This document shows positions 27,098-36,478 of a stretch of DNA of 64,000 nucleotides, piece by piece. Within the stretch, counting starts at the first letter, position 1; each line of letters begins with the position of its first letter. A model generated the notes under the pieces. The model ran no database searches. It saw only the letters and a program-made list of their open reading frames with translations, and was not told the DNA's origin. The position numbers and the translations under genes were made by a program. The stretch spans positions 62,001 to 126,000 of the forward strand of contig CAYYIS010000002.1 of assembly GCA_964470965.1 (NCBI GenBank). Direction: 5' to 3'. This DNA is from CAYYIS01 sp964470965. Its GTDB lineage: Bacteria; JAAXHH01; JABIQT01.

Positions 27098-28237
27098 GTG
27101 TCGAAAAGGATGACCAATACCATTGAGGCCAGCGGGAAGTCGATGTCCCAGACTGCGCTGGCATTTCATCGGCTTAGGAAGCATAAGTTGGCAATGACAG
27201 GCGGCGTGATTTTGATAATCCTGTATGTTTCGGCCTTGTTTGCTGATTTTCTAGCGCCCTATTCTTACGAAGAGCAGAACAGCAAGAAGTCTTACCATCC
27301 CCCCACATCGATCCATTTTATCGATGCGGAAGGCGGATGGCATTTCAGGCCTTTTGTATACGACACCAAGGTAAAGATAGACCCGGTAACGTTCAGCAGG
27401 TCGTTTGTGGAAGACATCTCCAGACGTTATCCAGTCACCCTGTTCGTGAGAGGGACGCCTTATGTCCTGTTCGGCCTGTTGCCCATGGAACGTCATCTAT
27501 TCGGTCTGCCGGTCGAAACGCTGACTATGGATGCCCCTGCACGCATCTTTCTTTTCGGCAGCGATCTGCTGGGGCGCGACGTTTTTACCCGCATCCTACA
27601 CGGCGGACGCATCTCTCTCTCGATCGGCCTGGTGGGCGTTTTCATAACCTTCTCCATAGGGATCATAATCGGCGGCATAGCCGGATATTTCGGAGGCAAG
27701 CTGGACAACGTCCTGATGCGGATAAGCGAGGTGTTCATGATGATTCCTGGTCTGTATCTCATGCTCGCACTCAGAGCGGCATTCCCGCTGTCCATGTCAT
27801 CGGTACAGATCTATCTTATGATCATCATTATCCTGAGTTTTATCGGATGGGCGGGTTTCGCCCGTGTAATTCGAGGGATCGTGCTGTCGCTGCGTACACA
27901 GGATTTCGTCCAGGGAGCGGAGGCCCTGGGCGCTGGGACCAGCCGGATTATTATCCGCCATATTCTTCCGAATACATTCTCATTCGCCATCATTTCCGCA
28001 ACACTCAGCGTACCCGGGTATATTCTAGGAGAATCAGCCCTGAGCGTCATCGGTCTGGGCATTCGTGAACCCCAGGCAAGCTGGGGTAATATGCTGAATG
28101 TGGCGATGAACGCAAGCGTCATGCAGCAGGCCCCCTGGATTTTGATTCCGGGAGTGTTTATATTCACAGCGATCATGGCTTTCAATTTTCTGGGCGACGG
28201 TTTGCGGGACGCCCTGGACCCCAAGGGACAGTATTAA
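27098..28237 (+). CDS. Dipeptide/oligopeptide ABC importer permease (DppC type)
   Basis: This is the partner inner-membrane permease, 379 residues. An N-terminal helix (LAMTGGVILIILYVSALFADF) precedes a periplasmic insert of about 90 residues. The core has GSDLLGRDVFTRILHGGRIS, the classical DppC signature, and the EAA-like segment GAEALGAGTSRIIIRHILPNT. A GAGGA site seven bases before the GTG at 27098 supports that start; the ATG at 27110 is an alternative. An 89-base spacer separates it from the first permease. Confidence 0.92.
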   Translation: MSKRMTNTIEASGKSMSQTALAFHRLRKHKLAMTGGVILIILYVSALFADFLAPYSYEEQNSKKSYHPPTSIHFIDAEGGWHFRPFVYDTKVKIDPVTFSRSFVEDISRRYPVTLFVRGTPYVLFGLLPMERHLFGLPVETLTMDAPARIFLFGSDLLGRDVFTRILHGGRISLSIGLVGVFITFSIGIIIGGIAGYFGGKLDNVLMRISEVFMMIPGLYLMLALRAAFPLSMSSVQIYLMIIIILSFIGWAGFARVIRGIVLSLRTQDFVQGAEALGAGTSRIIIRHILPNTFSFAIISATLSVPGYILGESALSVIGLGIREPQASWGNMLNVAMNASVMQQAPWILIPGVFIFTAIMAFNFLGDGLRDALDPKGQY

Positions 28238-28341
28238 AGGGAAAGGAATTTGTTTTGGCCTGCCGAATTATATAGTTCCTCTCTTGAGTGAGGGTGAATC
28301 AGGCTCAGTTTATTTTGGAGTAAATTGGAATAGAGGGTGAT

Positions 28342-29346
28342 ATGGTCGACCATGATATATTGCTTCGGGTCAACGACCTGAAGACGTACTTCGATACAGA
28401 CGACGGGGAAGTACATGCGGTAGATGGGGTTAGCTTCCAGGTTAAAAGGGGTGAGACCCTCGGAATTGTGGGTGAATCGGGCTGCGGGAAGAGCATGACC
28501 GCTTTCTCCATTCTTCGGTTAATTCCACAACCGCCCGGGCGTATCGTGTCCGGTGAGATTTGGTACCGGGATCAGAATCTCCTAACACTTTCCGATCCGC
28601 AGATACGCGGTATACGCGGCAATGAAATCGCGATGATCTTCCAGGAGCCTATGACGTCCCTCAACCCGGTCTTCACCATAGGAGAGCAGATCGCCGAGGC
28701 TGTGCGGCTTCATCAGAACGCCGATCGCAAAACAGCTTGGAAACGTAGTGTGGAGTTATTGGATGTCGTGGGAATTCCCCTGCCGGCTGAACGGGCCCGA
28801 AGCTATCCACATGAACTCAGCGGCGGCATGCGGCAGCGCGCTATGATCGCCATGGCCATCTCCTGTGACCCGGCGGTGCTCATCGCGGACGAGCCCACGA
28901 CCGCGCTGGACGTCACCATCCAAGCCCAGATCCTGGATGTACTGCGGCGATTGCAGGAAGAACTCGGCATGGCGCTCATCCTGATCACACACGATCTGGG
29001 TGTAGTGGCCGAGATGGCCCACGAAGTGGTGGTCATGTACGCCGGCCAGGTGGTGGAGCAGGCGGATGTGCGTTCCCTGTTTACGCGGCCACTGCACCCG
29101 TACACCCGTGGTCTTCTACACTCGGTTCCCACACTGACTACCGAAACCGAACAGCTTTCCACCATTGAAGGTGTGGTACCGGATCCCGCCCGATATCCTG
29201 ATGGCTGCCGCTTCGCCGACCGCTGCAGTTTCGTAGTGGATAGTTGCCGTCAAAACGCACAGAATCTCGCGGAAACAGCATCCAGTCATTATGTCAGATG
29301 CACACAATGGGATCAGGTAGAACAGTCCGTACAACAGGACGTGTAA
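28342..29346 (+). CDS. Peptide ABC importer ATP-binding protein (DppD type)
   Basis: This is a cytoplasmic ATPase of 334 residues. It has Walker A GESGCGKSMTAFSI, signature LSGGMRQRAMIAMA and Walker B VLIADEPTTALDVT. The C-terminal oligopeptide-transporter domain contains the cysteine cluster region CRFADRCSFVVDSCRQN, typical of DppD/OppD. A GAGGGTGAT site precedes the ATG. Confidence 0.94.
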   Translation: MVDHDILLRVNDLKTYFDTDDGEVHAVDGVSFQVKRGETLGIVGESGCGKSMTAFSILRLIPQPPGRIVSGEIWYRDQNLLTLSDPQIRGIRGNEIAMIFQEPMTSLNPVFTIGEQIAEAVRLHQNADRKTAWKRSVELLDVVGIPLPAERARSYPHELSGGMRQRAMIAMAISCDPAVLIADEPTTALDVTIQAQILDVLRRLQEELGMALILITHDLGVVAEMAHEVVVMYAGQVVEQADVRSLFTRPLHPYTRGLLHSVPTLTTETEQLSTIEGVVPDPARYPDGCRFADRCSFVVDSCRQNAQNLAETASSHYVRCTQWDQVEQSVQQDV

Positions 29347-29366
29347 CTTTATCAAAGGAATCAGGC

Positions 29367-30368
29367 ATGTCAGAACCTCTGCTTGAGGTGGTTGATCTTA
29401 AAAAACACTTCCCGCTGGGTGGCGGTGTATTCAACAGCCGAAAAACGGTCCTGAAGGCGGTGGACGGCGTCAGCTTTACGCTAAACCGTGGTGAAACACT
29501 TGGGCTGGTGGGAGAAAGCGGCTGCGGTAAGACGACGACGGGGCGGGTCATCCTGCGGCTGATAGAGCCCACAGACGGATCAGCACATATGACAACGGGC
29601 ATAGAGGACGGGGCATCCCGGGAAAAGTACGATATTTTCAGACTGACAAAAGACGAACTGCGCCGAATACGGAGGCGAATGCAGATCGTTTTCCAGGACC
29701 CCTATGGATCGCTCAACCCCCGAATGACGATCGGATCCCTGCTCCGTGAGCCGCTTTCGATCCACGGTCTCGCGACCAGAGATGATATGCAGGACCGAAT
29801 CGCCGAATTGCTCACAACGGTTGGCCTCAATCCCGCCCATGCACGGCGCTATCCGCATGAATTCAGCGGAGGGCAACGCCAGAGGATCGGAATCGCACGG
29901 GCGCTGGCAGTCCAGCCGGACCTGATTATCGCGGACGAACCGGTCTCCGCTCTGGACGTATCGATCCAGGCGCAGATCGTCAACCTGTTGAAAGCATTGC
30001 AGGAACAGTTCCAGCTCAGCTACCTGTTTATCTCCCATGACCTGCGCGTGGTCCGCCACATTAGCGACCGAGTGGCGGTGATGTACCTGGGCAGAATCGT
30101 TGAGATCGCCGACAAAAACAACCTCTATGCCAACCCGCTCCATCCGTATACCCAGGCCTTGCTCTCCGCAGTACCGGTGCCCGACCCCACAAGGGAACGC
30201 GGCAGGAGTATCCTGGGCGGTGACGTGCCCAATCCCACAGCACCTCCGCCGGGGTGCCCATTCCACCCACGATGCCCCAGAGCGGAAGATCGTTGTCGGA
30301 CGGAACCGCCAGCATTGGAAGATAAGAGCGGGGGCCATATGGCTGCGTGTCATTTTGCGGGAAGTTGA
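29367..30368 (+). CDS. Peptide ABC importer ATP-binding protein (DppF type)
   Basis: This is the second ATPase of the importer, 333 residues. Walker A is GESGCGKTTTGRVI, the signature FSGGQRQRIGIARAL, and Walker B LIIADEPVSALDVS. The C-terminus has the cysteine-containing tail GCPFHPRCPRAEDRC. The ATG at 29367 with AAGGAA upstream is preferred to an in-frame start 123 bases earlier inside the dppD-like gene. Its last 19 bases overlap the 3' end of the convergent deaminase gene. Confidence 0.94.
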   Translation: MSEPLLEVVDLKKHFPLGGGVFNSRKTVLKAVDGVSFTLNRGETLGLVGESGCGKTTTGRVILRLIEPTDGSAHMTTGIEDGASREKYDIFRLTKDELRRIRRRMQIVFQDPYGSLNPRMTIGSLLREPLSIHGLATRDDMQDRIAELLTTVGLNPAHARRYPHEFSGGQRQRIGIARALAVQPDLIIADEPVSALDVSIQAQIVNLLKALQEQFQLSYLFISHDLRVVRHISDRVAVMYLGRIVEIADKNNLYANPLHPYTQALLSAVPVPDPTRERGRSILGGDVPNPTAPPPGCPFHPRCPRAEDRCRTEPPALEDKSGGHMAACHFAGS

Positions 30369-31453
30369 GAAGATTGAACCACGTTCGTACCTTCCTTCAA
30401 GTCTGCCATCTCTCCCAGGAATGAATCCTCAAGAACTTGTTTCTGTTCCGCTGATAAAAAACTGTAGCGTACCCCGTTGAGCAGAACTGAATCGATCGCT
30501 TCCAAAGGGAAGCCGATTGCGGTGTGCAATAGGGTGGTTTCATCGTTGAGCGTGGTGTTGAAGAGTGTGGGGTCGTCCGAGTTTACAATCACAACAACGC
30601 CCGCATCGTGCAGCCTGCGTAACGGATGGTTTTCGATGGAATCGAAAACACCCAGACAGATGTTGCTTGTGGGATTGACCTCTATCGGTATTCGGTGTTC
30701 CGCGAGATAGGCAACGAGCCCACTATCCTCGATAGCTCGAACGCCGTGCCCGATACGCTCCGCCTTTAACGCCCGGATCGCGCCCCATATGCTCTCCGGG
30801 CCACCAAGCTCTCCGGCATGAGGCGTACTATGCAGACCTGCCGCGAGCGCACGGTCGAACCAGGGCTTGAAAGGTTCCGGAGGAAAGCCTGGTTCCAGTC
30901 CACCAAGGCCAATCGCCACGACACCATCCTGCATGCCGTCGATCGCCACCTGCGTCACATAATCCATCTTCTCCTTGTTTGGATACCCGTTCCTTACCAG
31001 ATCGAATACCCAATTGATTTCCACACCGAATTCTTTTTTTACCGCTTCACGGCCGTTGGTAATACCAGTAAAAAAAATCTCCTCCGAGACATCGTTGAGC
31101 CATTTGTGGTTGCTCGGTGAGAACGTCACCTCCGCATACCGGATATTCTGGCGGGCCATTTCCGCACCGTATTCATGGACAATCAGCTCAAAATCGTCCA
31201 CGGTTAACATACTTCTGGTAATAGCTACATATACTTCGATAAAGTGATGGAAATCGCTGAACCGGAACCATTCCCTCAATTCCTCCAGTGACTGGCAAGG
31301 CAATTCGACCCGGTTACGCTCAGCCAGTGTCAGAAGAGTCTCCGGCTGGATGGTACCCTCCAGATGTACGTGCAACTCGGCCTTGGGCGCAGCCTTTATG
31401 TAGTCGGTGAGAGACATGGTAGCGACAGGGTGTTGGATGCCGCTATGCGACAT
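30350..31453 (-). CDS. Adenosine/adenine deaminase family protein
   Basis: This metal-dependent amidohydrolase of the adenosine deaminase family (367 residues) probably deaminates adenosine or adenine. HVHLEG near residue 30 gives the first two zinc histidines, HAGE the catalytic Glu region, GHGVRA the proton shuttle His, and NSDDP the metal aspartate. NPTSNICLG is the segment that varies between adenosine- and adenine-specific members. A later start at Met13 (31417) would give a more usual N-terminus. It converges with and overlaps the Dpp operon. Confidence 0.88.
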   Translation of the reverse strand: MSHSGIQHPVATMSLTDYIKAAPKAELHVHLEGTIQPETLLTLAERNRVELPCQSLEELREWFRFSDFHHFIEVYVAITRSMLTVDDFELIVHEYGAEMARQNIRYAEVTFSPSNHKWLNDVSEEIFFTGITNGREAVKKEFGVEINWVFDLVRNGYPNKEKMDYVTQVAIDGMQDGVVAIGLGGLEPGFPPEPFKPWFDRALAAGLHSTPHAGELGGPESIWGAIRALKAERIGHGVRAIEDSGLVAYLAEHRIPIEVNPTSNICLGVFDSIENHPLRRLHDAGVVVIVNSDDPTLFNTTLNDETTLLHTAIGFPLEAIDSVLLNGVRYSFLSAEQKQVLEDSFLGEMADLKEGTNVVQSSQLPAK

Positions 31454-31563
31454 TGTAATTGGGTATTTGTATGATTAAATGTAAAATACAGCATCCCGTT
31501 GTGTGAACAAGCGCTTTCTACAGGGTGTCTGCAGTGATTCTAACCGAGTTGTTGAATTTTCAT

Positions 31564-31593
31564 TTTTCATTTTTCAAATACTGATTATATAAT
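31564..31593 (+). promoter_or_regulatory. Possible promoter before the MBL-fold hydrolase
   Basis: A perfect TATAAT (31588-31593) follows, after 18 bases, a weak -35-like TTTTCA (31564-31569) in a run of TTTTTCA repeats (31557-31576). It lies about 47 bases before the ATG at 31640. Confidence 0.35.
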
Positions 31594-31639
31594 AGGTCAC
31601 TGTTAACCAAACAGCATAAACCATACCGGGGATTACATA

Positions 31640-32482
31640 ATGACAATCGGCAACTATGAATACCGCGTGGTAAGCGGCGGTGATTTTAAACTCGACGGCG
31701 GCGCCATGTTTGGGATCGTTCCGAAAACCCTGTGGGAAAGACTTCGCACCCCTGACGAAGACAATCGGATCGATATGGCCACCAACTGTCTGCTGGTCCG
31801 TACACCACAGTATTTGATCCTCATAGATACCGGCTACGGCACCAAGATGTCAGACAAGGAACGGGCTATATATGGCATGTCGGGGCACACGCTAACGGCG
31901 TCTCTGGCAGCACAGGGCGTGCAGCCGGAAGATATCGATATTGTAATCCTGTCTCACCTGCATTTCGACCACGCGGGCGGTGCTACGGTCGCGGATCTGG
32001 TGGGGCAGATGTACCCCACTTTTCCGAGGGCTCGGTATTTCGTCCAGAAGGGAGAGTGGAACGATGCGATGAACGGATTCGCCACCATGACCGCTTCCTA
32101 TCTGGAAGAAAACTACAAACCGTTGATGGACGCCGGAATGCTGACGCTCGTGGACGGCGACCGCGAAATATGCGACGGTGTCCGGGTGGCTATAACCGGA
32201 GGTCACACGCGCCACCACCAGCTTGTAAAGTTCGATTCCGGCGGAGAGACGGTGGTATATGCCGGCGATATCATCCCGACTCACTCCCATATCAAAGGTC
32301 CCTACAGCATGGCCTATGATCTGTTTCCGCACAACACCATGCTCCAGAAACTGCAACTCCTAGCGCAGGCGTCTGCACATGGATGGATCATAGTGTGGGA
32401 TCATGACCCGCTGACCACTGCTGGTCAGATTGTCGAAGAAAAACCGGGACGGTACGGTGTAAAGGCCGTGGATTTGAGGTGA
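31640..32482 (+). CDS. Metallo-beta-lactamase fold hydrolase
   Basis: This 280-residue MBL-fold protein resembles the lactonase-like/YtnP subgroup. The two-metal site is seen as HLHFDHAGG near residue 105, a later histidine in GGHTRHHQ, and the aspartate in YAGDIIPTHSH. Substrates in this group are diverse lactones and esters, so none is assigned. It starts at an ATG with GGGG upstream and ends one base before the convergent dehydrogenase gene. Confidence 0.85.
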   Translation: MTIGNYEYRVVSGGDFKLDGGAMFGIVPKTLWERLRTPDEDNRIDMATNCLLVRTPQYLILIDTGYGTKMSDKERAIYGMSGHTLTASLAAQGVQPEDIDIVILSHLHFDHAGGATVADLVGQMYPTFPRARYFVQKGEWNDAMNGFATMTASYLEENYKPLMDAGMLTLVDGDREICDGVRVAITGGHTRHHQLVKFDSGGETVVYAGDIIPTHSHIKGPYSMAYDLFPHNTMLQKLQLLAQASAHGWIIVWDHDPLTTAGQIVEEKPGRYGVKAVDLR

Positions 32483-32483
32483 C

Positions 32484-33626
32484 CTACATGGCCTCTTCGT
32501 ACAACCTCCGAAAATCATCCCCAGTACAGGGTCTGGGGTTAAGGAGATGACAGCCGTCCTCCAATGCTTTTGGAACAAGCATCGGGAGCAATTCAGGATC
32601 GACCCCTGCCTCGGAGAGATGAGTGGGGATGCCGATATCTTTTAGAAACCGTTCGATGACATCAACCGTCGTAGAGGATGCCTCCTGTGCAGATTGCGAG
32701 ACGATATCGAGTCCCATTGCAATGCCGACATCTCTCAGGCGTTCCGGTACGGTTTCGGCGTTGAATCGCAGGACATGCGGCAGCAAGATGGCATTGGCGA
32801 GGCCATGGGGGACGCCAGCTATGGTCGAAAGCGGATGTGCCAGAGAATGTGTGGCGCCGAGCCCCTTCTGGAACGCGGTGGCACCCATACTCGCCGCGAT
32901 CATCATCTGCCCTCGGGCGTCGATATCCCCTTCTCCATTCCAGACCGCGGTCGGCAGATAGCGATAGACCAGGGCCGTGCCATGCAACGCGATCCCATCG
33001 CACATGGGATTAAATCCCTTGGCCAGATAAGCCTCGATATTATGCGTCAGGGCATCAGCCCCGGTAGCGGCGGTGATGTGTCTCGGAAGGCTTCTGGTAA
33101 GTTCGGGGTCGCAGAGTGCCACGGAAGGCATCAGGTACGGGCTGAAAATGACTGTTTTTCGACCGGTTTCCTTCAGTGTAATCACGCCGCTGCGGCCCAC
33201 CTCACTGCCGGTACCCGCGGTGGTGGGAATAGCAATGATCGGAGGGATGTCCGGACCAATTAAACGATCGCCGCCGGTATTATCATCGTAATCTGCCAGA
33301 GGCCGAACGTGCGTGGTCATCAACCCGATGATCTTACCGGCATCGAGTGCACTGCCCCCTCCCACACCGAGAATGCCGTCACACCTCTCCCGATTATAGC
33401 ACCTAACTCCCTCGAAAACATTGTCTTCCGTCGGATTCGGTACCACGCGGTCAAAAACGGAAAAATTTGTCAACCTATCCGTTACCTGATTTATGAGACC
33501 GGCCTTAACCAGTCCCGGATCCGTGACGATCATAGGATGTTTCATGCCAAGTTCTGTGACCAGTTCCGGCAGTTGATTCAGCGTACCTGCGCCGAAGACA
33601 ATCCGAGTCGGAAAACTGAATTCCAT
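32484..33626 (-). CDS. Iron-containing alcohol dehydrogenase
   Basis: This 380-residue group III alcohol dehydrogenase is NAD(P)- and Fe-dependent. The nucleotide site GVGGGSALDAGKIIG and TTAGTGSEV are present. The metal ligands lie in ALTHNIEAYL (Asp/His region), HSLAHPLS and VPHGLANAILLPHVL. A clear GGAGGAAACAGG site precedes the ATG. The substrate may be a short alcohol, butanol-like compound or maleylacetate-type molecule; the sequence does not decide. Confidence 0.9.
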   Translation of the reverse strand: MEFSFPTRIVFGAGTLNQLPELVTELGMKHPMIVTDPGLVKAGLINQVTDRLTNFSVFDRVVPNPTEDNVFEGVRCYNRERCDGILGVGGGSALDAGKIIGLMTTHVRPLADYDDNTGGDRLIGPDIPPIIAIPTTAGTGSEVGRSGVITLKETGRKTVIFSPYLMPSVALCDPELTRSLPRHITAATGADALTHNIEAYLAKGFNPMCDGIALHGTALVYRYLPTAVWNGEGDIDARGQMMIAASMGATAFQKGLGATHSLAHPLSTIAGVPHGLANAILLPHVLRFNAETVPERLRDVGIAMGLDIVSQSAQEASSTTVDVIERFLKDIGIPTHLSEAGVDPELLPMLVPKALEDGCHLLNPRPCTGDDFRRLYEEAM

Positions 33627-33794
33627 TCCTGTTTCCTCCGATCTAATTTCAAAGGATTAATATAGTAGGCTGTTCGGACCGCCAGCCCACCATGGAAATG
33701 ATCCGGAGACCGGCGGTACGATATGCCAACCGAATTAGGTCATCGGGAAAATATAACAGAATACTACCGGCAAAGTCAGAAAACTTTTGATGCA

Positions 33795-33820
33795 CCATGC
33801 CGGTTTCATTTCCGGCATGG
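33795..33820. terminator. Perfect 9-bp hairpin downstream of the broken LysR gene
   Basis: CCATGCCGG (33795-33803) and CCGGCATGG (33812-33820) flank an 8-base T-rich loop. It lies in the roughly 300-base gap (33627-33934) between the LysR remnant and the Fe-dehydrogenase gene; no gene is recognised in that gap. There is no U-run after it, so a factor-independent terminator is only a possibility. Confidence 0.35.
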
Positions 33821-33934
33821 CTGTAGCCGGGGTCGTGCGTTCCGACCCGAAACAGGCGGGCTCCGCATCCTGACTGGAATACATCGCGGCAAACGAGCAG
33901 AATTAAACTTCTAATCATACTCACAATCTGGTTC

Positions 33935-34806
33935 AATAAAAACCTCCGTACAACGAACACAAATCGATTAAGACAAGGACAATGGTAGTCCAATTTCGCT
34001 TTGATAGGTTAAGGGCTTGAATCTGATCCTCGATACGTGCCCAGGGTACCGGATGCCACTTCCTCCAGAATCGAGATTTAGGTACGATCGACAGCCCGGC
34101 ATCGATCCGGTCAAGCCGCTTAATGATCTTTAAGGAGCCGAGTTTCATGGTGATGGGCAATCCGAGCTCGGCGCGCTCGCATAATTCGTCGATAATACGT
34201 CGGGAAGAACCATTCTGGTCGAACATAGTCTTTCACATCCTTTAATCACATCTCTTTACGGTTTACCAGGGCATCCTGAGGGAGCCGGATCAACACATCA
34301 CGCCGTCGAAACAGCAGCACTGAAAGACCCGTTTCCAGAGAGGCAAGTGTTACGATTCCGAATTCGACCTCATGCTCGCAAACTGCCTGAATGGTTCGAG
34401 GGGAGATAGCATTCGGACCACGATATCGATGCCTCGGTACCTCCCGTTTTACTGGCGAAGCATGGCAGGGCCTGTACTGGCAAAGCATGACAGGGCGCCG
34501 GTAGCACCCGTTGGTATCCGACGTACAGAGGGCCAGCCGCCCCTGTTCCGTGTAATCGAGATCCACCATCTCCCACTCCGCCTGTTGCATCAATTCCTAG
34601 ATCTTCGAAATGTACCGCTGCAACACTTCTGCCGCCTCTGTTAGTACAAAATTTCTGGTAGTGCGGTCGAACAGCCGCCGTCCCAATGTCACCTCCAATT
34701 TCGTCATCTGGATGCTGACTGCCGACCGAGACCGAAACAGAGAAACTGAGGCTTCTGTAAAACTTCCGTGGCGGGCCACTGCGTGAAACGCAGCCATCTG
34801 ATCATA
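33935..34806 (-). pseudogene. LysR-family transcriptional regulator, inactivated
   Basis: Successive minus-strand frames give a complete LysR-type regulator in order. The winged helix is FHAVARHGSFTEASVSLF (from 34797 down), with YDQ encoded just before its Met. An in-frame TAG at 34597-34599 interrupts the linker, which continues ELMQQAEWEMVDLDYTEQGR. The effector domain shows LALCTSDTNGCYR and PRTIQAVCEHEVEFGIVTL, then TGA, a frameshift near 34230, and DQNGSSRRIIDELCERAEL with GLSIVPKS. Further register shifts affect the C-terminus. Many lesions mean genuine decay rather than one sequencing error. It is oriented away from the IMP-dehydrogenase gene, its possible former target. Confidence 0.75.
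34450..34495. repeat. Imperfect 21-bp tandem duplication inside the LysR remnant
   Basis: TACTGGCGAAGCATGGCAGGG (34450-34470, 21 bases; core GAAGCATGGCAGGG) is repeated at 34475-34495 with two mismatches. The 25-base offset is not a multiple of three, so the duplication itself shifts the reading frame in the effector domain. Confidence 0.7.
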
Positions 34807-34947
34807 CGGAAGGGTTCATTTATTGAAATCCACAATACATCCTATCGATAGTATTAATTTGTTCAATATATCCCACTTGCATATATTTGGTAATTAAAGA
34901 CCGATACCAAGGCAAAGAACAACCATAATTAGAAGGAGGCATCGCTC

Positions 34948-36426
34948 ATGGCTCACATTGTTCCCAACCAGGGCAGGAGTTTAAAGGAATTTCGACTTTT
35001 GCCCCGATACACCCCGGAGAGTCTCCGGCCGGACACTGTTTCCCTAGAGACCAGGCTCTGCCGCCGGAACGACGGTTACCTAAGGCTGCACGCTCCCATT
35101 TTGAGCGCCGCCATGCAGGCGGTAACGGACGCCGACATGGCCATCGCTATTGCGCAGCTCGGCGGAATTGGGATCCTCCCAGTCAGCCAGGCATCAGAAA
35201 AGCAGTGTTCCAGCATCGACGCGGTCAAACGATTCAAGGCAGGTTTCCAGACTAACATCGTAACGCTGGCCCCCGAACAGGCGATCGGCGATGTCATTGA
35301 AATCATGTCCGAAAACGGGTATTCGACATTTCCTGTTACGGATAACGGGCTGTTCCACGGCAATCTGGTAGGGATCATCACGGACAAGGACTTCGATGAA
35401 CGCTATGACAGGCATTGCAGGGTGGGGGATCGGATGAAGACAGATGTTCAGGTAGGCGTGGAACTGGACAACCTTAAGGAGGCCAATACCCTGATGATCC
35501 AGTATGGCCGGGGGTTTCTTCCGATCGTATCGAACGAAGGAGTGCTCCTGTCCGTCGTTTTCAAAAAGGACCTGGACAAACACATACAGCATCCTTACGC
35601 CACGGTAGACGATCAAAAGCGACTTTGCATCGGGGCCGCGGTATCGACTCATCCAGAGGACCGAAAACGGGTATCTGCTCTCGTTGAGCATGAAGTGGAC
35701 GTGATCGTGATCGACGCATCGGACGGACACACACAGTTCCAACAGGATTTGATCACCTGGATCAAATCACGATACGACGTACCGGTAATAGGCGGAAACA
35801 TCGTTACGGGGGACGGTTTTCGTTTTCTGGCAGATGCGGGGGCCGATGCTGTGAAGGTAGGCATGGGTATAGGTTCGGGCTGCATCACACAGGTGGTGAA
35901 AGCCACGGGCCGCGGACAGGCTTCAACTCTTATGGACGTATGCAGCGCACGGGACGAAATGGCTGCCGAGGCCTACATCCCAGTTATTGCAGATGGCGGC
36001 ATCAATGGGGCGGGCGCCATGACCATCGCTCTGGCGCTCGGCGCTGACGCGATCATGGCCGGCAATCTTCTGGCGCGTTTTACGGAAAGTCCCGGAAGTG
36101 TAATACGTAATGCGGATGGCGAAATCGTTAAGGAATACTGGATGGAAGGTAGCATGAAGGCCCGAAACTACCGGCGCTACGCCCAGCTCGAAAAAACGTT
36201 TTTCGAAGAGGGGGTCAACGGCCATGTGCCTCACGAGGGATCCATATACGACAAGTTGCCGCCCATGATGCAGATGGTGCGCGCCTCATTCGCCACAGCC
36301 GGCTGCAGCACCATCGACGAGATGCACGAACACGCCATCCTGGAAACCCAGTCTTTGGCCTCTCTCCAGGACGGGGACGTCCACGCCATGACCCAGGTAC
36401 AGATGGCACAGGAGGTCGTGGTTTAA
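34948..36426 (+). CDS. IMP dehydrogenase family protein (divergent active-site loop)
   Basis: This TIM-barrel protein of the IMPDH/GMP reductase family, 492 residues, has two CBS domains inserted at about residues 95-205. IMPDH makes XMP for GTP synthesis. The catalytic cysteine loop reads GMGIGSGCITQ (Cys312), different from the usual GSICTTR pattern, and is followed by GRGQAST. The phosphate-binding IADGGINGAGAMTIALALGA is present (split across two 20-residue stretches). A near-perfect AAGGAGG site precedes the ATG. It is probably IMPDH, but GMP reductase-like or other chemistry cannot be excluded. The LysR remnant lies divergently upstream. Confidence 0.8.
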   Translation: MAHIVPNQGRSLKEFRLLPRYTPESLRPDTVSLETRLCRRNDGYLRLHAPILSAAMQAVTDADMAIAIAQLGGIGILPVSQASEKQCSSIDAVKRFKAGFQTNIVTLAPEQAIGDVIEIMSENGYSTFPVTDNGLFHGNLVGIITDKDFDERYDRHCRVGDRMKTDVQVGVELDNLKEANTLMIQYGRGFLPIVSNEGVLLSVVFKKDLDKHIQHPYATVDDQKRLCIGAAVSTHPEDRKRVSALVEHEVDVIVIDASDGHTQFQQDLITWIKSRYDVPVIGGNIVTGDGFRFLADAGADAVKVGMGIGSGCITQVVKATGRGQASTLMDVCSARDEMAAEAYIPVIADGGINGAGAMTIALALGADAIMAGNLLARFTESPGSVIRNADGEIVKEYWMEGSMKARNYRRYAQLEKTFFEEGVNGHVPHEGSIYDKLPPMMQMVRASFATAGCSTIDEMHEHAILETQSLASLQDGDVHAMTQVQMAQEVVV

Positions 36427-36478
36427 AGGCAATTGCGAGTGATCTGACAGGCATTACTAAAATCCGTCACGCCTACAC

